DNA from: Acidobacteriaceae bacterium
GTDB lineage: Bacteria; Acidobacteriota; Terriglobia; Terriglobales; SbA1
NCBI GenBank assembly: GCA_019237515.1
Contig: JAFAGX010000038.1
Location: forward strand, 1-13,389
DNA length: 13,389 bases
Reading direction: 5' to 3'
Both the position numbers and the translations under genes were made by a program. The notes beneath the pieces are model-generated. The model was not told where the DNA came from. It saw only the letters and a program-made list of their open reading frames with translations, and ran no database searches. Numbering within the stretch: position 1 is the stretch's first letter; each line of letters starts with the position of its first letter. This document shows, one piece after another, positions 1-7,410 of the stretch.

Positions 1-1299
1 ACGAACGAAATTACTCTGCGCACGCGATTTCGTCACTCCAACAGCTTTACGGGTTTGCCTGGCGAGTGGAACTTCAACGGACAAGCCTTGGAATCCCCCG
101 ATCCCAGTGAACACAAGCAGTTGAACAATTTTCTGGGAAGCACCGACCTGACCATTACTCAGCCATCGGGCTGGCAACATCGCTTCAGCGGCTTCGAATA
201 CAACTACCGCTATCAGGATGTAAACCTCACCGGCGATTCGGCTCGGCTGGACGACTTTCCCACCCATGCCAGCGATCACATCAACCGCGCAGGATTCGAA
301 TACCAGGGCGACTATGCCGAGCAGAACTGGGGTCACACTACGTTCGGATACCGCTTCGAGGACGAAAACGGAGTGGTTGGGGATTTGGATTACCCGCCCT
401 CCACTCACGGAGTGCGCCTGAATGATGATGTCTATGGAGAGCAACAGGTCGCATGGAAACGTTTGTCGGGGGTCGCTGGCGCACGGTTTATTCACAATGG
501 CGCATTCGGAAATACAGGCGTCCCTCGCGTCGCCGCGACCCTGCTGGCATTGCGTGGCGGACAGATTTTCTCAGGAACCCGTCTTCGTTTCTCTTACGCT
601 GAAGGATTCAAGGAACCTCGACTGGAGGAAACTTTTGCCGGACCGCCGTTCAGCGTTCCCAATACTACTTTGAAGCCGGAGCGCGCTCGCGCCTTCGAAG
701 CGGGTTTTCAGCAGAACCTGTTTCAAGGCCGCTATTCGGTCGCGGGAACATACTTCAACAATCTTTTTCATCACCGGATTGATTACGCGAGCAACCCTGT
801 AACCTTCATCGGTCAATATGTGAATGTCGACAGATCGTTTGCGCAAGGGGCAGAGCTGGAATTCCAGGCGCAGCTGCGGTCGAGATTGTCTTTGAATACC
901 GCCTATACTTACACCTCCACGCAAATTCTTGCGGCGCCCGAGTGTACGCCAGCAAACTTTTGTGACCCCGCGATCTTGGGCGTAGGCCGTCCGCTCCTTA
1001 GACGACCAAGGCATTCAGCTTCCCTGTTGCTCAACTACCTGGGCGCACGATGGGGAGGAAGTCTGCGCGGCAGTTTCGTTGGCCGTCGTGCCGACTCTGA
1101 TTTTCTCAACTTCGGAATCAATCATGCTCCGGGATATGTCCGGGCGGATTTGGGCGGCTGGTATGTTCTAAACTCCCGCATGACCGCCTATGTCGATCTG
1201 GAAAACTTTCTGGATCGCCGCTACAACGAGGTTGTCGGCTACCCGGCTCTGACCGCAAATTTTCGTGCGGGCATGCGATTCAGAATCGGAGGCGACTGA
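1..1299 (+). CDS. TonB-dependent outer-membrane receptor, BtuB-like, C-terminal part (5' end outside window)
   Basis: The frame is open from the first base, so the N-terminal plug and part of the barrel lie upstream of the window; 432 residues are visible. The protein would sit in the outer membrane and import a scarce ligand, such as a corrinoid, siderophore or sugar, using TonB/ExbBD energy. Supporting signs are alternating amphipathic strands rich in Tyr, Phe, Arg and Asn, the receptor signature EGFKEPRLEETF, then NTTLKPERARAFEAGF, GAELEFQAQ, RPLLRRPRHSASLLLNY, and a C-terminus of the BtuB type (VDLENFLDRRYNEVVGYPA, ending in an aromatic/Arg-rich last strand). These are family hallmarks; the ligand cannot be read from the sequence. 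Two cysteines (fragment residues 315 and 321) sit in a probable extracellular loop and may form a disulfide. The next gene starts 129 bp downstream on the same strand. Confidence 0.88.
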   Translation, partial: TNEITLRTRFRHSNSFTGLPGEWNFNGQALESPDPSEHKQLNNFLGSTDLTITQPSGWQHRFSGFEYNYRYQDVNLTGDSARLDDFPTHASDHINRAGFEYQGDYAEQNWGHTTFGYRFEDENGVVGDLDYPPSTHGVRLNDDVYGEQQVAWKRLSGVAGARFIHNGAFGNTGVPRVAATLLALRGGQIFSGTRLRFSYAEGFKEPRLEETFAGPPFSVPNTTLKPERARAFEAGFQQNLFQGRYSVAGTYFNNLFHHRIDYASNPVTFIGQYVNVDRSFAQGAELEFQAQLRSRLSLNTAYTYTSTQILAAPECTPANFCDPAILGVGRPLLRRPRHSASLLLNYLGARWGGSLRGSFVGRRADSDFLNFGINHAPGYVRADLGGWYVLNSRMTAYVDLENFLDRRYNEVVGYPALTANFRAGMRFRIGGD

Positions 1300-1387
1300 T
1301 TGCAAAGAGTTCTCCTCGCACAGCGACGGCGACCTCGCGGCAGTTCCCGGTGTGAGCCGTAATCTTTTGTCTCGGTTCCAGTTTTGC

Positions 1388-1407
1388 AATGTGCCGACCG
1401 GCACATT
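1388..1407. promoter_or_regulatory. Perfect 9-bp inverted repeat upstream of the secreted peptidase
   Basis: The arms AATGTGCCG (1388-1396) and CGGCACATT (1399-1407) are exact reverse complements separated by two bases, centred about 31 bp before the ATG at 1429. No T-run follows, so it is not a standard terminator. A 2-nt loop also disfavours a full RNA hairpin and favours a protein-binding dyad. It lies between a -35-like TTGCAA (1384-1389) and a weak -10-like TAATGT (1407-1412) spaced 17 bp apart, so an operator role is possible. A further GCAAT (1386-1390)/ATTGC (1413-1417) pair surrounds it. The dyad is seen directly; its function is inference. Confidence 0.45.
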
Positions 1408-1428
1408 AATGTATTGCGGACCGCAAGG

Positions 1429-3072
1429 ATGCACTCTTTGCATAAGACCCCCTGTCTGCTGGTTCTGTTTCTTGCCTTCGCGCTCTCGGGCGGCACGGCG
1501 GAGAACCCCTCGTCTGCTGCCGTTGCCGACGTGGAAGGCAACTATGCTGACCTGGCCGACTCGTATGGCATCATCTCGACCATCGATTCTGGCCTGTTCG
1601 CCACCTATCAGAGCAAGGACCGCACAGCGTGGGAGCGGGTCTATAGTGAGAAGCGCAAGCAAGTGTCTGAGAAGTTGAGCCATATCTCCGCCTCGAGGCT
1701 GTCCCCTCTCGATGGCCGCGCGGTCGATGCGATGAAGCGCCATCTTCGCGACGATTTCCCGGAACAGTTCAATGACCAGAATGCGCCGCCCGAGCATTGC
1801 CGGGACGCACAGCGACACGATCTCTCCCTGACATCGCTTGAGGGCGCTCTTCACTCCTGCTTCACCGAGTTAGGCAACAACCTCGAATTCGAAAGCAAGA
1901 AAGTCACGCGCGTCTCCGCGCTTGGCATGCTGGAAGAAATGAACGAAGAGGAGCGCCGCAAAAAACTGTTCTACGCGTTCGATTCGCTTTGGCACGCCAT
2001 CGACGGCAACCATGATTCCGGTAGTCCTTACCGCCGCCTGATTCCGCTGGTCGTCTCTGCTGCGGATGGACACGGCACCTGGGTTGATGCCGCCGCGAAA
2101 ACGATCGGTGTATCATCCACAGAAGTCGAGCGCTGGCTGGAGCAGATTCTCGACACTTGGCGCCAGGTCGACGGCGGGCAAATGGTCGAGCCTTGGAACT
2201 ATTTCTATCGCGGCGGGGAGGCCGCCCGCCTGCTCAGCGCCGCAACCCCGAACAATTCATTTGTCCCGGTGAACCAGCGTTACTATCGCGATCTCGGCGC
2301 TGATCTCCAGCAGTTGGGCGTTCTCTACGACCTCGAAGCCCGCCCCGGCAAGGCGCCTCTCGCCTATACCGACTTCGTAACTCGCGGTCGGCTCCTGGAC
2401 GGAAAATGGCGTCCGAGCGTCGTTCACATTTCCGGCAGCTATGCAACTGGCGGCCTCGGCCTCCTCAATGAACTCGTTCACGAGAATGGCCACGCCGTTT
2501 ATCTGATGGCGATTCATGTGCGCCCCGCATTTATGGATGTGAGCGCCGAACTGTTCGATGAAGCATTCGCGGATGTTCCTTCGTGGAATACGTACGAACC
2601 TGCCTGGCAGCGTAAGTATTTAGGTCAGGCGGCGTCTGATTCAGCGTCGCAGCGCACGTTATTCTCTTCCGTCATGCTGGATGTCGCCTGGGCCTTGTTC
2701 GAATGCCGCATGCTGCGCACCCCAGGCTCTGACCCTAACGAGCTGTGGACCGACATCACCAATCACTACCTGCACATTGTCCGCCATCCCGAGATTTCGT
2801 GGTGGGCTCTCCGCGGACAACTCGTGCAGATGCCCGGTTACATGGTGAACTACGGTTTGGGTTCGGTGCTCACCGCCGACATTCGGCAACACACTCGGAC
2901 AGCCTTGGGAGCGTTTGAAACCGGCAATCCGCAGTGGTACTCCTGGACAAGCGAACGCCTGCTTCGTTACGGGGAGGAACTCGACACTTCCACGCTGCTG
3001 AAACAGTTCCTCGGTCGGCCCGTCTCGCCCGCTGCGTTGCTCGATCAGATTCGAAGAGTCGGACAGAACTGA
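1429..3072 (+). CDS. Secreted gluzincin-type zinc metallopeptidase (M2/M3-like)
   Basis: The protein has 547 residues from the ATG at 1429. That start gives a clean Sec signal peptide (about residues 1-24, basic start, hydrophobic LLVLFLAFAL, cleavage near GTA/EN) with no lipobox, so it is probably periplasmic or exported. A TTG at 1384 would extend the frame by 15 residues but would spoil the signal peptide. The catalytic motif is HENGH at residues 351-355 within NELVHENGHAVY. Glu378 in FDEAFADV follows 22 residues later and is the likely third zinc ligand. This spacing and the F-x-E-A pattern recall angiotensin-converting-enzyme-like M2 enzymes (HEMGH...FHEAIGDV), and the helical C-terminal part with MVNYGLGSV resembles M2/M3 folds. 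It should cleave peptides outside the cytoplasm; the substrate is unknown. It lies between a TonB-dependent receptor and a second secreted hydrolase on the same strand. Confidence 0.75.
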   Translation: MHSLHKTPCLLVLFLAFALSGGTAENPSSAAVADVEGNYADLADSYGIISTIDSGLFATYQSKDRTAWERVYSEKRKQVSEKLSHISASRLSPLDGRAVDAMKRHLRDDFPEQFNDQNAPPEHCRDAQRHDLSLTSLEGALHSCFTELGNNLEFESKKVTRVSALGMLEEMNEEERRKKLFYAFDSLWHAIDGNHDSGSPYRRLIPLVVSAADGHGTWVDAAAKTIGVSSTEVERWLEQILDTWRQVDGGQMVEPWNYFYRGGEAARLLSAATPNNSFVPVNQRYYRDLGADLQQLGVLYDLEARPGKAPLAYTDFVTRGRLLDGKWRPSVVHISGSYATGGLGLLNELVHENGHAVYLMAIHVRPAFMDVSAELFDEAFADVPSWNTYEPAWQRKYLGQAASDSASQRTLFSSVMLDVAWALFECRMLRTPGSDPNELWTDITNHYLHIVRHPEISWWALRGQLVQMPGYMVNYGLGSVLTADIRQHTRTALGAFETGNPQWYSWTSERLLRYGEELDTSTLLKQFLGRPVSPAALLDQIRRVGQN

Positions 3073-3146
3073 GCAATTCGAGTCATGGAAGCACTGGCAA
3101 ACAAGAAACCTCGCGAAACACCGCTCAAGCGTTTCCGATAACGTTG

Positions 3147-3152
3147 TACAAT
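3147..3152 (+). promoter_or_regulatory. Candidate -10 box (TACAAT) before the phospholipase B-like gene
   Basis: TACAAT differs from the sigma-70 consensus at one position and lies 38 bp before the ATG at 3191, in the 118-bp gap after the peptidase gene. There is no convincing -35 hexamer at 16-18 bp upstream. If real, it would give the hydrolase its own promoter rather than full dependence on readthrough from the peptidase gene. Confidence 0.25.
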
Positions 3153-3190
3153 GCCGCGTGTTATCCGCATTAGGATGAAACGGAGCCCTC

Positions 3191-4624
3191 ATGCTTAGGA
3201 AAACTGCCATCCTGCTTTTGCAATTAATTCTCGTCACCTCTCTTCATGCTAGCGCGGCTCGACAGGTAACTGGCTCCGACCCGCGGTTGCAAAAAGCGTA
3301 CCGATTTCAACAGTCTGGCTGGACCTATGTTCATCTCGAAGGTTCGCCATCTGAAATTGGCTTTCAGCACGGATACCTGCTTGCGCCTGAGATTGAGGAT
3401 GCCTTTCACGCCATTCAGTTTCGCGACACCTACCGCACGAAACGAAATTGGGAATTCTTCCGAACCGCTGCTCATGACATGTTGTGGCCCCACATCGATC
3501 CCGAGTATCAACAGGAGCTTCAAGGAATCTCAGATGGGCTCAAGGCCCACGGGGTGGACCTCGACGTATATGACATCGTCGCACTGAATGCCTTCGAAGA
3601 AATTCCTGATTACTATGTGCCCTGGCTAAACAAGCGTGAGCATGCGCAAAACGCTCCTAAACTCGTCGCGGAGGGAAACTGCAGCGCTTTTATCGCAACC
3701 GGGAGCATGACCAAGGAACACAAGATTGTCATTGCGCACAATAACTGGACGAGCTACGTCGCTGGCTCACGCTGGGTGATCATGTTCGATATCAAACCCG
3801 CTCACGGTAACCGCATGCTGATGGACGGCTTTCCTGGAGTGATCACCAGCGATGACGATTTTGCCATCAACTCTGCCGGAATGATGATTTCGGAAACGAC
3901 AATCACTCAGTTTGAAGGCTGGGATCCCAATGGGAAGCCGGAATTTATGCGCTCACGAAAGGCTCTGCAGTATGCCAATTCGATTGACGATTATGTCGGG
4001 ATGATTAAAGAGGGAAATAACGGCGGCTATGCTAACGATTGGCTAATCGGCGACAGCAAGACTGGAGAGATTGCCTATCTGGAACTGGCTCTGAAGAATA
4101 CTCCGCTATGGCGCACCAAGGACGGTTACTTCATCAGTTCGAACTTCCCGAAAGATCCTAAAGTTATTACCGAAGATACACCAGAGTTCGACAAAAATGA
4201 TCTATCTTCATCGCCCAACGCGCGGCGTGTGCGCTGGGAAGAACTGATGCAAGAGAATAAAGGAAAAATAGACGTCGACATGGCTGAGAAGTTCCTGGCC
4301 GATCACACAGACACGTACGAAAAGAAAGATGATGCCGATGAGCGTTCGCTCTGCGGCCATGTCGATACTTCAGCCCGAGGAGTCAAGCAATGGGAGTGGG
4401 GCTCCTATGATCCCGGTGGGGCGGTGCAGGGCAAGGCTGCGGACAGCAGCATGGCGGCAAGGATGAGCTTGGTTGCGCGCGCTGGTCATCCCTGCGGCGC
4501 CGACTTCCTGGCCAAAGATTTTCTTGAGCAACATTCGGAGTACGCCTGGCAAAAGCCCGTCCTTCGCGACATGAAAGCAGGCCCCTGGACGACGTTTACC
4601 GCGGGACAGAAATCCAGCCACTGA
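3191..4624 (+). CDS. Secreted phospholipase B-like / C45-related Ntn hydrolase
   Basis: The protein has 477 residues with an N-terminal signal peptide (about 1-23, hydrophobic ILLLQLILVTSLHASA). The ATG at 3191 has an upstream CGGAG at good spacing. The core matches phospholipase B-like proteins (PLBD, laminin A-related): GSPSEIGFQHGYLLA near residues 51-65, then GNCSAFIATG with Cys164 as the probable nucleophile freed by autocleavage. These are followed by VIAHNNWTSYV, FPGVITSDDDFAINSAGM and SETTI, all recognisable in eukaryotic PLBD1/2. Family members are N-terminal nucleophile hydrolases cutting amide or ester bonds; bacterial substrates are mostly unknown, so N-acyl amino acids, lipids or peptidoglycan-type amides are all possible. 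The C-terminal part has a Cys-containing LCGHVDTSARG segment. It follows the metallopeptidase by 118 bp and converges with the aldolase gene with only 7 bp between stop codons. Confidence 0.78.
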   Translation: MLRKTAILLLQLILVTSLHASAARQVTGSDPRLQKAYRFQQSGWTYVHLEGSPSEIGFQHGYLLAPEIEDAFHAIQFRDTYRTKRNWEFFRTAAHDMLWPHIDPEYQQELQGISDGLKAHGVDLDVYDIVALNAFEEIPDYYVPWLNKREHAQNAPKLVAEGNCSAFIATGSMTKEHKIVIAHNNWTSYVAGSRWVIMFDIKPAHGNRMLMDGFPGVITSDDDFAINSAGMMISETTITQFEGWDPNGKPEFMRSRKALQYANSIDDYVGMIKEGNNGGYANDWLIGDSKTGEIAYLELALKNTPLWRTKDGYFISSNFPKDPKVITEDTPEFDKNDLSSSPNARRVRWEELMQENKGKIDVDMAEKFLADHTDTYEKKDDADERSLCGHVDTSARGVKQWEWGSYDPGGAVQGKAADSSMAARMSLVARAGHPCGADFLAKDFLEQHSEYAWQKPVLRDMKAGPWTTFTAGQKSSH

Positions 4625-4631
4625 TCAACGG

Positions 4632-5390
4632 CTAAGTTTTTTGAAGATCTCTGGTTTCGTGCTTTATACCAGCGCTGCTGGAAACCTTACGACGATTGCC
4701 ATTGTCGGAGCTGCAAGGACGTGCGAGCGGAAGAGGTGCTGCTGAATGCGTTCCTTCGTACTTAGTGCGAGCAAGCAGCAATTTTTCCAGGTCATCGCCG
4801 CCTAGTGGCTGGGTTCGCCCCAGAAGATGAGTAACCAGCGCGATCTGCGCAAAATGCTCCACCGTTTCCATCTTCATGTAAGCGTCGCTTAGCGTTTCCC
4901 CGTAAGTCACAACGCCATGGTTCGACATCAAAATAGCGTCGTATTCCGATACTAAAGGCCTGAGCGTCTCGCATAATTCCGGTGTACCAGGAGTACCGTA
5001 TTTTGCTAGCGGGATTGAACCCAATCCAATTACCACTTCGCAAACCAAAGGCTCGTCGAGCGCAAGTCCGGAGGCAGCAAAACCCGTCGCGGTGGGAGGA
5101 TGAGCGTGCACGATCCCGCAAATCTCGGGACGCATGTTGTAAATCAGCAAGTGCATGGCAATCTCGCTTGAGACGTGACGACTTCCTGCGATGAGATTGC
5201 CGTCCATATCGACCGTAACCAGGTCTGATGCGCGCAATGCACCTTTACTCATGGCAGTCGGGGTGGCAAGTATATGCCGCTTGTTCAGGCGCACAGACAG
5301 ATTGCCATCCGTGGCTGCCACATAGCCGCGGCTGTGCAGCATTCGTCCAAAGGACACAATTTCACGACGGGCGCGGTATGGGGTGGACAT
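4632..5390 (-). CDS. Class II aldolase/adducin family protein, FucA-like
   Basis: This is a cytoplasmic zinc-dependent aldolase or epimerase of the L-fuculose-phosphate aldolase / ribulose-phosphate epimerase superfamily. With the ATG at 5390 it has 252 residues and shows TDGNLSVRL (nucleotide/phosphate-loop region), the catalytic Glu76 in HVSSE, the zinc ligands His95 and His97 in VHAHPPTATGFA, and His158 in SNHGVV. The spacing is identical to E. coli FucA (Glu73, His92, His94, His155) with a constant offset of three, which supports this start. An in-frame ATG at 5441 would add 17 residues (269 total) but has no ribosome-binding site, and a weak promoter-like pair (TTGTGT 5454-5449, TACTAT 5430-5425) lies inside that extension. 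A polar C-terminal tail of about 45 residues goes beyond the conserved fold. The natural sugar phosphate cannot be told. The gene is divergent from queA. Confidence 0.82.
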   Translation of the reverse strand: MSTPYRARREIVSFGRMLHSRGYVAATDGNLSVRLNKRHILATPTAMSKGALRASDLVTVDMDGNLIAGSRHVSSEIAMHLLIYNMRPEICGIVHAHPPTATGFAASGLALDEPLVCEVVIGLGSIPLAKYGTPGTPELCETLRPLVSEYDAILMSNHGVVTYGETLSDAYMKMETVEHFAQIALVTHLLGRTQPLGGDDLEKLLLARTKYEGTHSAAPLPLARPCSSDNGNRRKVSSSAGIKHETRDLQKT

Positions 5391-5496
5391 GGCCTTTAAC
5401 ACGGGTGAGCCAAGCTGTTCGCGTATAGTAACCCACGCCATTGGGCTAACACAATGCGATAATTCACGATTGACCAGGATTCGTGAGTGCCACCTC

Positions 5497-5502
5497 TATA
5501 AT
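5497..5502 (+). promoter_or_regulatory. Consensus -10 box of queA, possibly giving a leaderless mRNA
   Basis: A perfect TATAAT ends 8 bases before the queA GTG start codon at 5511. Transcription normally begins about 6-8 bases after the -10 box, so the message would start at or within a base or two of the GTG. A TTGACC (5470-5475) resembles a -35 but sits 21 bp away, longer than the usual 17. No Shine-Dalgarno sequence precedes the GTG. The hexamer is seen; the leaderless reading is inference. Confidence 0.45.
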
Positions 5503-5510
5503 GAGAATCG

Positions 5511-6596
5511 GTGCTGGTATCTGAGTTCGATTATCATCTCCCAACAGAATTGATCGCGCAGCAGCCGCTGACAGACCGTGCTTCTTCTCGGTTGCTTCAC
5601 TCACAACGTTCTACCGGCAAGCTTCGCGATTGCTCGTTCTGTGACTTTCCCGATCTCCTCCGCTCTGACGATCTTGTTGTGTTTAATAACACGCGTGTAT
5701 TCCCTGCACGGCTCTACGGCCGCCGCAGCGGCGTTAAAGCACAGCCTGTGAGCAAGCACAATCCGGCAGCTAAGGAGTTTCTGCAGGGGCAAGTCGAAGT
5801 ATTACTGACTCGGCAAGTTTCCGAACAGCCGAATGAATGGCAGTGCCTGGTCCATCCGGGACGCAAGATCGATGTCGGCGAGCAACTTTCTTTCGGTGAT
5901 CAGCATGAACTTAAAGCGGAAGTGGTGAGCAGGGGAAGCTTCGGAGAGCGGCGGATTAGATTTGAACCTTTCCCGGACTTCTTTGCTTTAGTTGAGCAGA
6001 TCGGACATGTGCCTCTGCCCCCGTACATTGCTCGACCAGATCTGGCAGCCGACCGCGAACGCTATCAAACGATCTATGCCCGGGAGCGCGGGTCCGTGGC
6101 GGCGCCCACCGCCGGCCTGCACTTCACGCCAGAGGTTTTCGAAAGCTTAAAAAAGCGTGGGATTGAGATCGCCGAAATCACTCTTCACGTGGGGCTTGGA
6201 ACCTTTCAGCCCGTGCGCGTGGAAAGGGTCGAAGACCATCGCTTGCATACCGAATATTATTCGGTCTCAGAAAAAACAGCCGCACAAGTGAATGCCGCAA
6301 AAAACGCGGGTCGACGCGTAGTTGCCATCGGGACCACAACCGTCCGAACTCTGGAGCATGCTTCCGTCTCCGGGCATCTCGAAGCTGGCGCAGGGGAGGC
6401 GGATATTTTCATTTATCCGGGGTACCACTTTCGCATGGTTGATGCGCTGTTGACGAACTTTCACTTGCCGAAATCCACTCTGCTGATGCTGGTCTGTGCT
6501 CTCGGCGGTATAGACAAGGTGCTCGGAGCGTACAGACACGCGGTTGAGCAAAAGTACCGTTTCTATTCGTATGGAGATTGTATGTTTGTGGAATGA
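5511..6596 (+). CDS. queA: S-adenosylmethionine:tRNA ribosyltransferase-isomerase QueA
   Basis: QueA transfers and isomerises the ribosyl group of S-adenosylmethionine onto 7-aminomethyl-7-deazaguanine in tRNA, making epoxyqueuosine, the penultimate step of queuosine synthesis. The 361-residue product shows the family signatures in order: [14 protein letters not shown] at the N-terminus, [81 protein letters not shown], and a [11 protein letters not shown]-terminus. The GTG start at 5511 aligns with the start of E. coli QueA (MRVTDFSFELP), so it is well placed despite having no Shine-Dalgarno. A short insertion rich in Lys/Gln/Ala near residues 74-93 makes it slightly longer than typical. It is flanked by unrelated genes on the opposite strand, so it is probably monocistronic; its stop lies 16 bp from the convergent phosphoesterase gene. 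Confidence 0.97.
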   Translation: MLVSEFDYHLPTELIAQQPLTDRASSRLLHSQRSTGKLRDCSFCDFPDLLRSDDLVVFNNTRVFPARLYGRRSGVKAQPVSKHNPAAKEFLQGQVEVLLTRQVSEQPNEWQCLVHPGRKIDVGEQLSFGDQHELKAEVVSRGSFGERRIRFEPFPDFFALVEQIGHVPLPPYIARPDLAADRERYQTIYARERGSVAAPTAGLHFTPEVFESLKKRGIEIAEITLHVGLGTFQPVRVERVEDHRLHTEYYSVSEKTAAQVNAAKNAGRRVVAIGTTTVRTLEHASVSGHLEAGAGEADIFIYPGYHFRMVDALLTNFHLPKSTLLMLVCALGGIDKVLGAYRHAVEQKYRFYSYGDCMFVE

Positions 6597-6612
6597 CGCA
6601 ACCGCACTCTTT

Positions 6613-7368
6613 TTATCTTCCCGCCGCTAAACGGGTAGCGAGTCGCGTTGGTAGTTCAGCGGCGAAAATGCGGTCTTGCGCCGATTTGAGATCGTATGGA
6701 ACCCGGCAGAAAGTCAAAATCCGCGCGTCGCTATCAAACACGGCGAATCCCGCTCGCCAGTCCCCATCTCGCGGCTGACCCACTGATCCCGGATTGACTA
6801 GAACCCGATTACCTTTTTTCAACCCCACTTCAGCGGTTTCGGCCTGCCCGACGGTTTTGTAGATTGGACGAAAGGCATCGAGATGATTGGCATTTGCGAC
6901 AAAGCTGCCTTGCAGGTGAGTGTGCCCGAAAAACGTTACCGAGACCATACTACCCATAATCGGTTCCACCGCATCTCGAACCGTGATCAGGTATTCATCC
7001 TCATCGATGGGCGATCCGTGAACAAATTGAAGGTCGGTGAGACCATCGACCTGAACAGGCCCTTGCGGAAGTTTACGAAGCCATTCCAGGTTTTCTGCTG
7101 TCAACTGCTGCCGGGTCCACTCGGCGGCAAGCGCCGCAACCGGATTGAAATCGTTCAGCTCGATGAGCCCACATGCCGCTTTATCGTGATTGCCGCGAAC
7201 AAACACTTTCCCCAGCCGTCGCGAAAGATCAATCACTTCATTAGGGCTCGCGCAGTATCCGACCGTGTCTCCCAGATTCACGACAATGTCGTGCGCTGGG
7301 GCGGCGGCCAGACAAGCCTCGAGCGCCTCAAGGTTGCTATGGATATCGCTGAGGACCAGAATTCGCAA
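6613..7368 (-). CDS. YfcE/MJ0936-type metallophosphoesterase
   Basis: This is a small cytoplasmic calcineurin-like phosphoesterase of 251 residues that hydrolyses phosphodiester or phosphomonoester bonds with two divalent metals. The full set of metal-binding motifs is visible: D8-x-H10 (LSDIHSN), G33-D34 (NLGDTVGYC), GNHD at 59-62, H117 (FVHGSP) and GHTH at 148-151, then VNPGSVGQPRDGDW, typical of this subfamily. The physiological substrate is unknown in most members. The start is a TTG at 7368-7366, placed so that the conserved strand RILVLSDIH follows at once; a GGGTG lies 4 bases upstream. The gene follows the ABC ATPase gene by 42 bp on the same strand, and a TATAAT in that gap could give separate transcription. 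Confidence 0.9.
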   Translation of the reverse strand: MRILVLSDIHSNLEALEACLAAAPAHDIVVNLGDTVGYCASPNEVIDLSRRLGKVFVRGNHDKAACGLIELNDFNPVAALAAEWTRQQLTAENLEWLRKLPQGPVQVDGLTDLQFVHGSPIDEDEYLITVRDAVEPIMGSMVSVTFFGHTHLQGSFVANANHLDAFRPIYKTVGQAETAEVGLKKGNRVLVNPGSVGQPRDGDWRAGFAVFDSDARILTFCRVPYDLKSAQDRIFAAELPTRLATRLAAGR

Positions 7369-7389
7369 AGTGCACCCGATGAATTGGCG

Positions 7390-7395
7390 ATTATA
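7390..7395 (-). promoter_or_regulatory. Candidate -10 box (TATAAT) before the metallophosphoesterase
   Basis: On the minus strand an exact TATAAT occupies 7395 to 7390, 21 bases before the TTG start, within the 42-bp gap after the ABC ATPase gene. I see no good -35 at 16-18 bp. It would leave a leader of roughly 14 bases. Confidence 0.3.
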
Positions 7396-7410
7396 GACCT
7401 CAGATGGATT

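Noticed and set aside
1168..1854. Long minus-strand frame (228 codons) opposite the receptor end and peptidase start
   Set aside because: It overlaps two well-supported plus-strand genes, has low-complexity Arg-rich content without family motifs, and is a shadow of their codon bias.
4616..4642. AGCC/GGCT stem followed by six T residues after the phospholipase-like gene
   Set aside because: The stem is only 4 bp with a 10-base loop, too weak for an intrinsic terminator, and the T-run is explained by Lys/Thr codons of the aldolase end.
5470..5475. TTGACC as the -35 of queA
   Set aside because: Its 21-bp spacing to the TATAAT is outside the usual 16-18 bp, so it is noted but not called.
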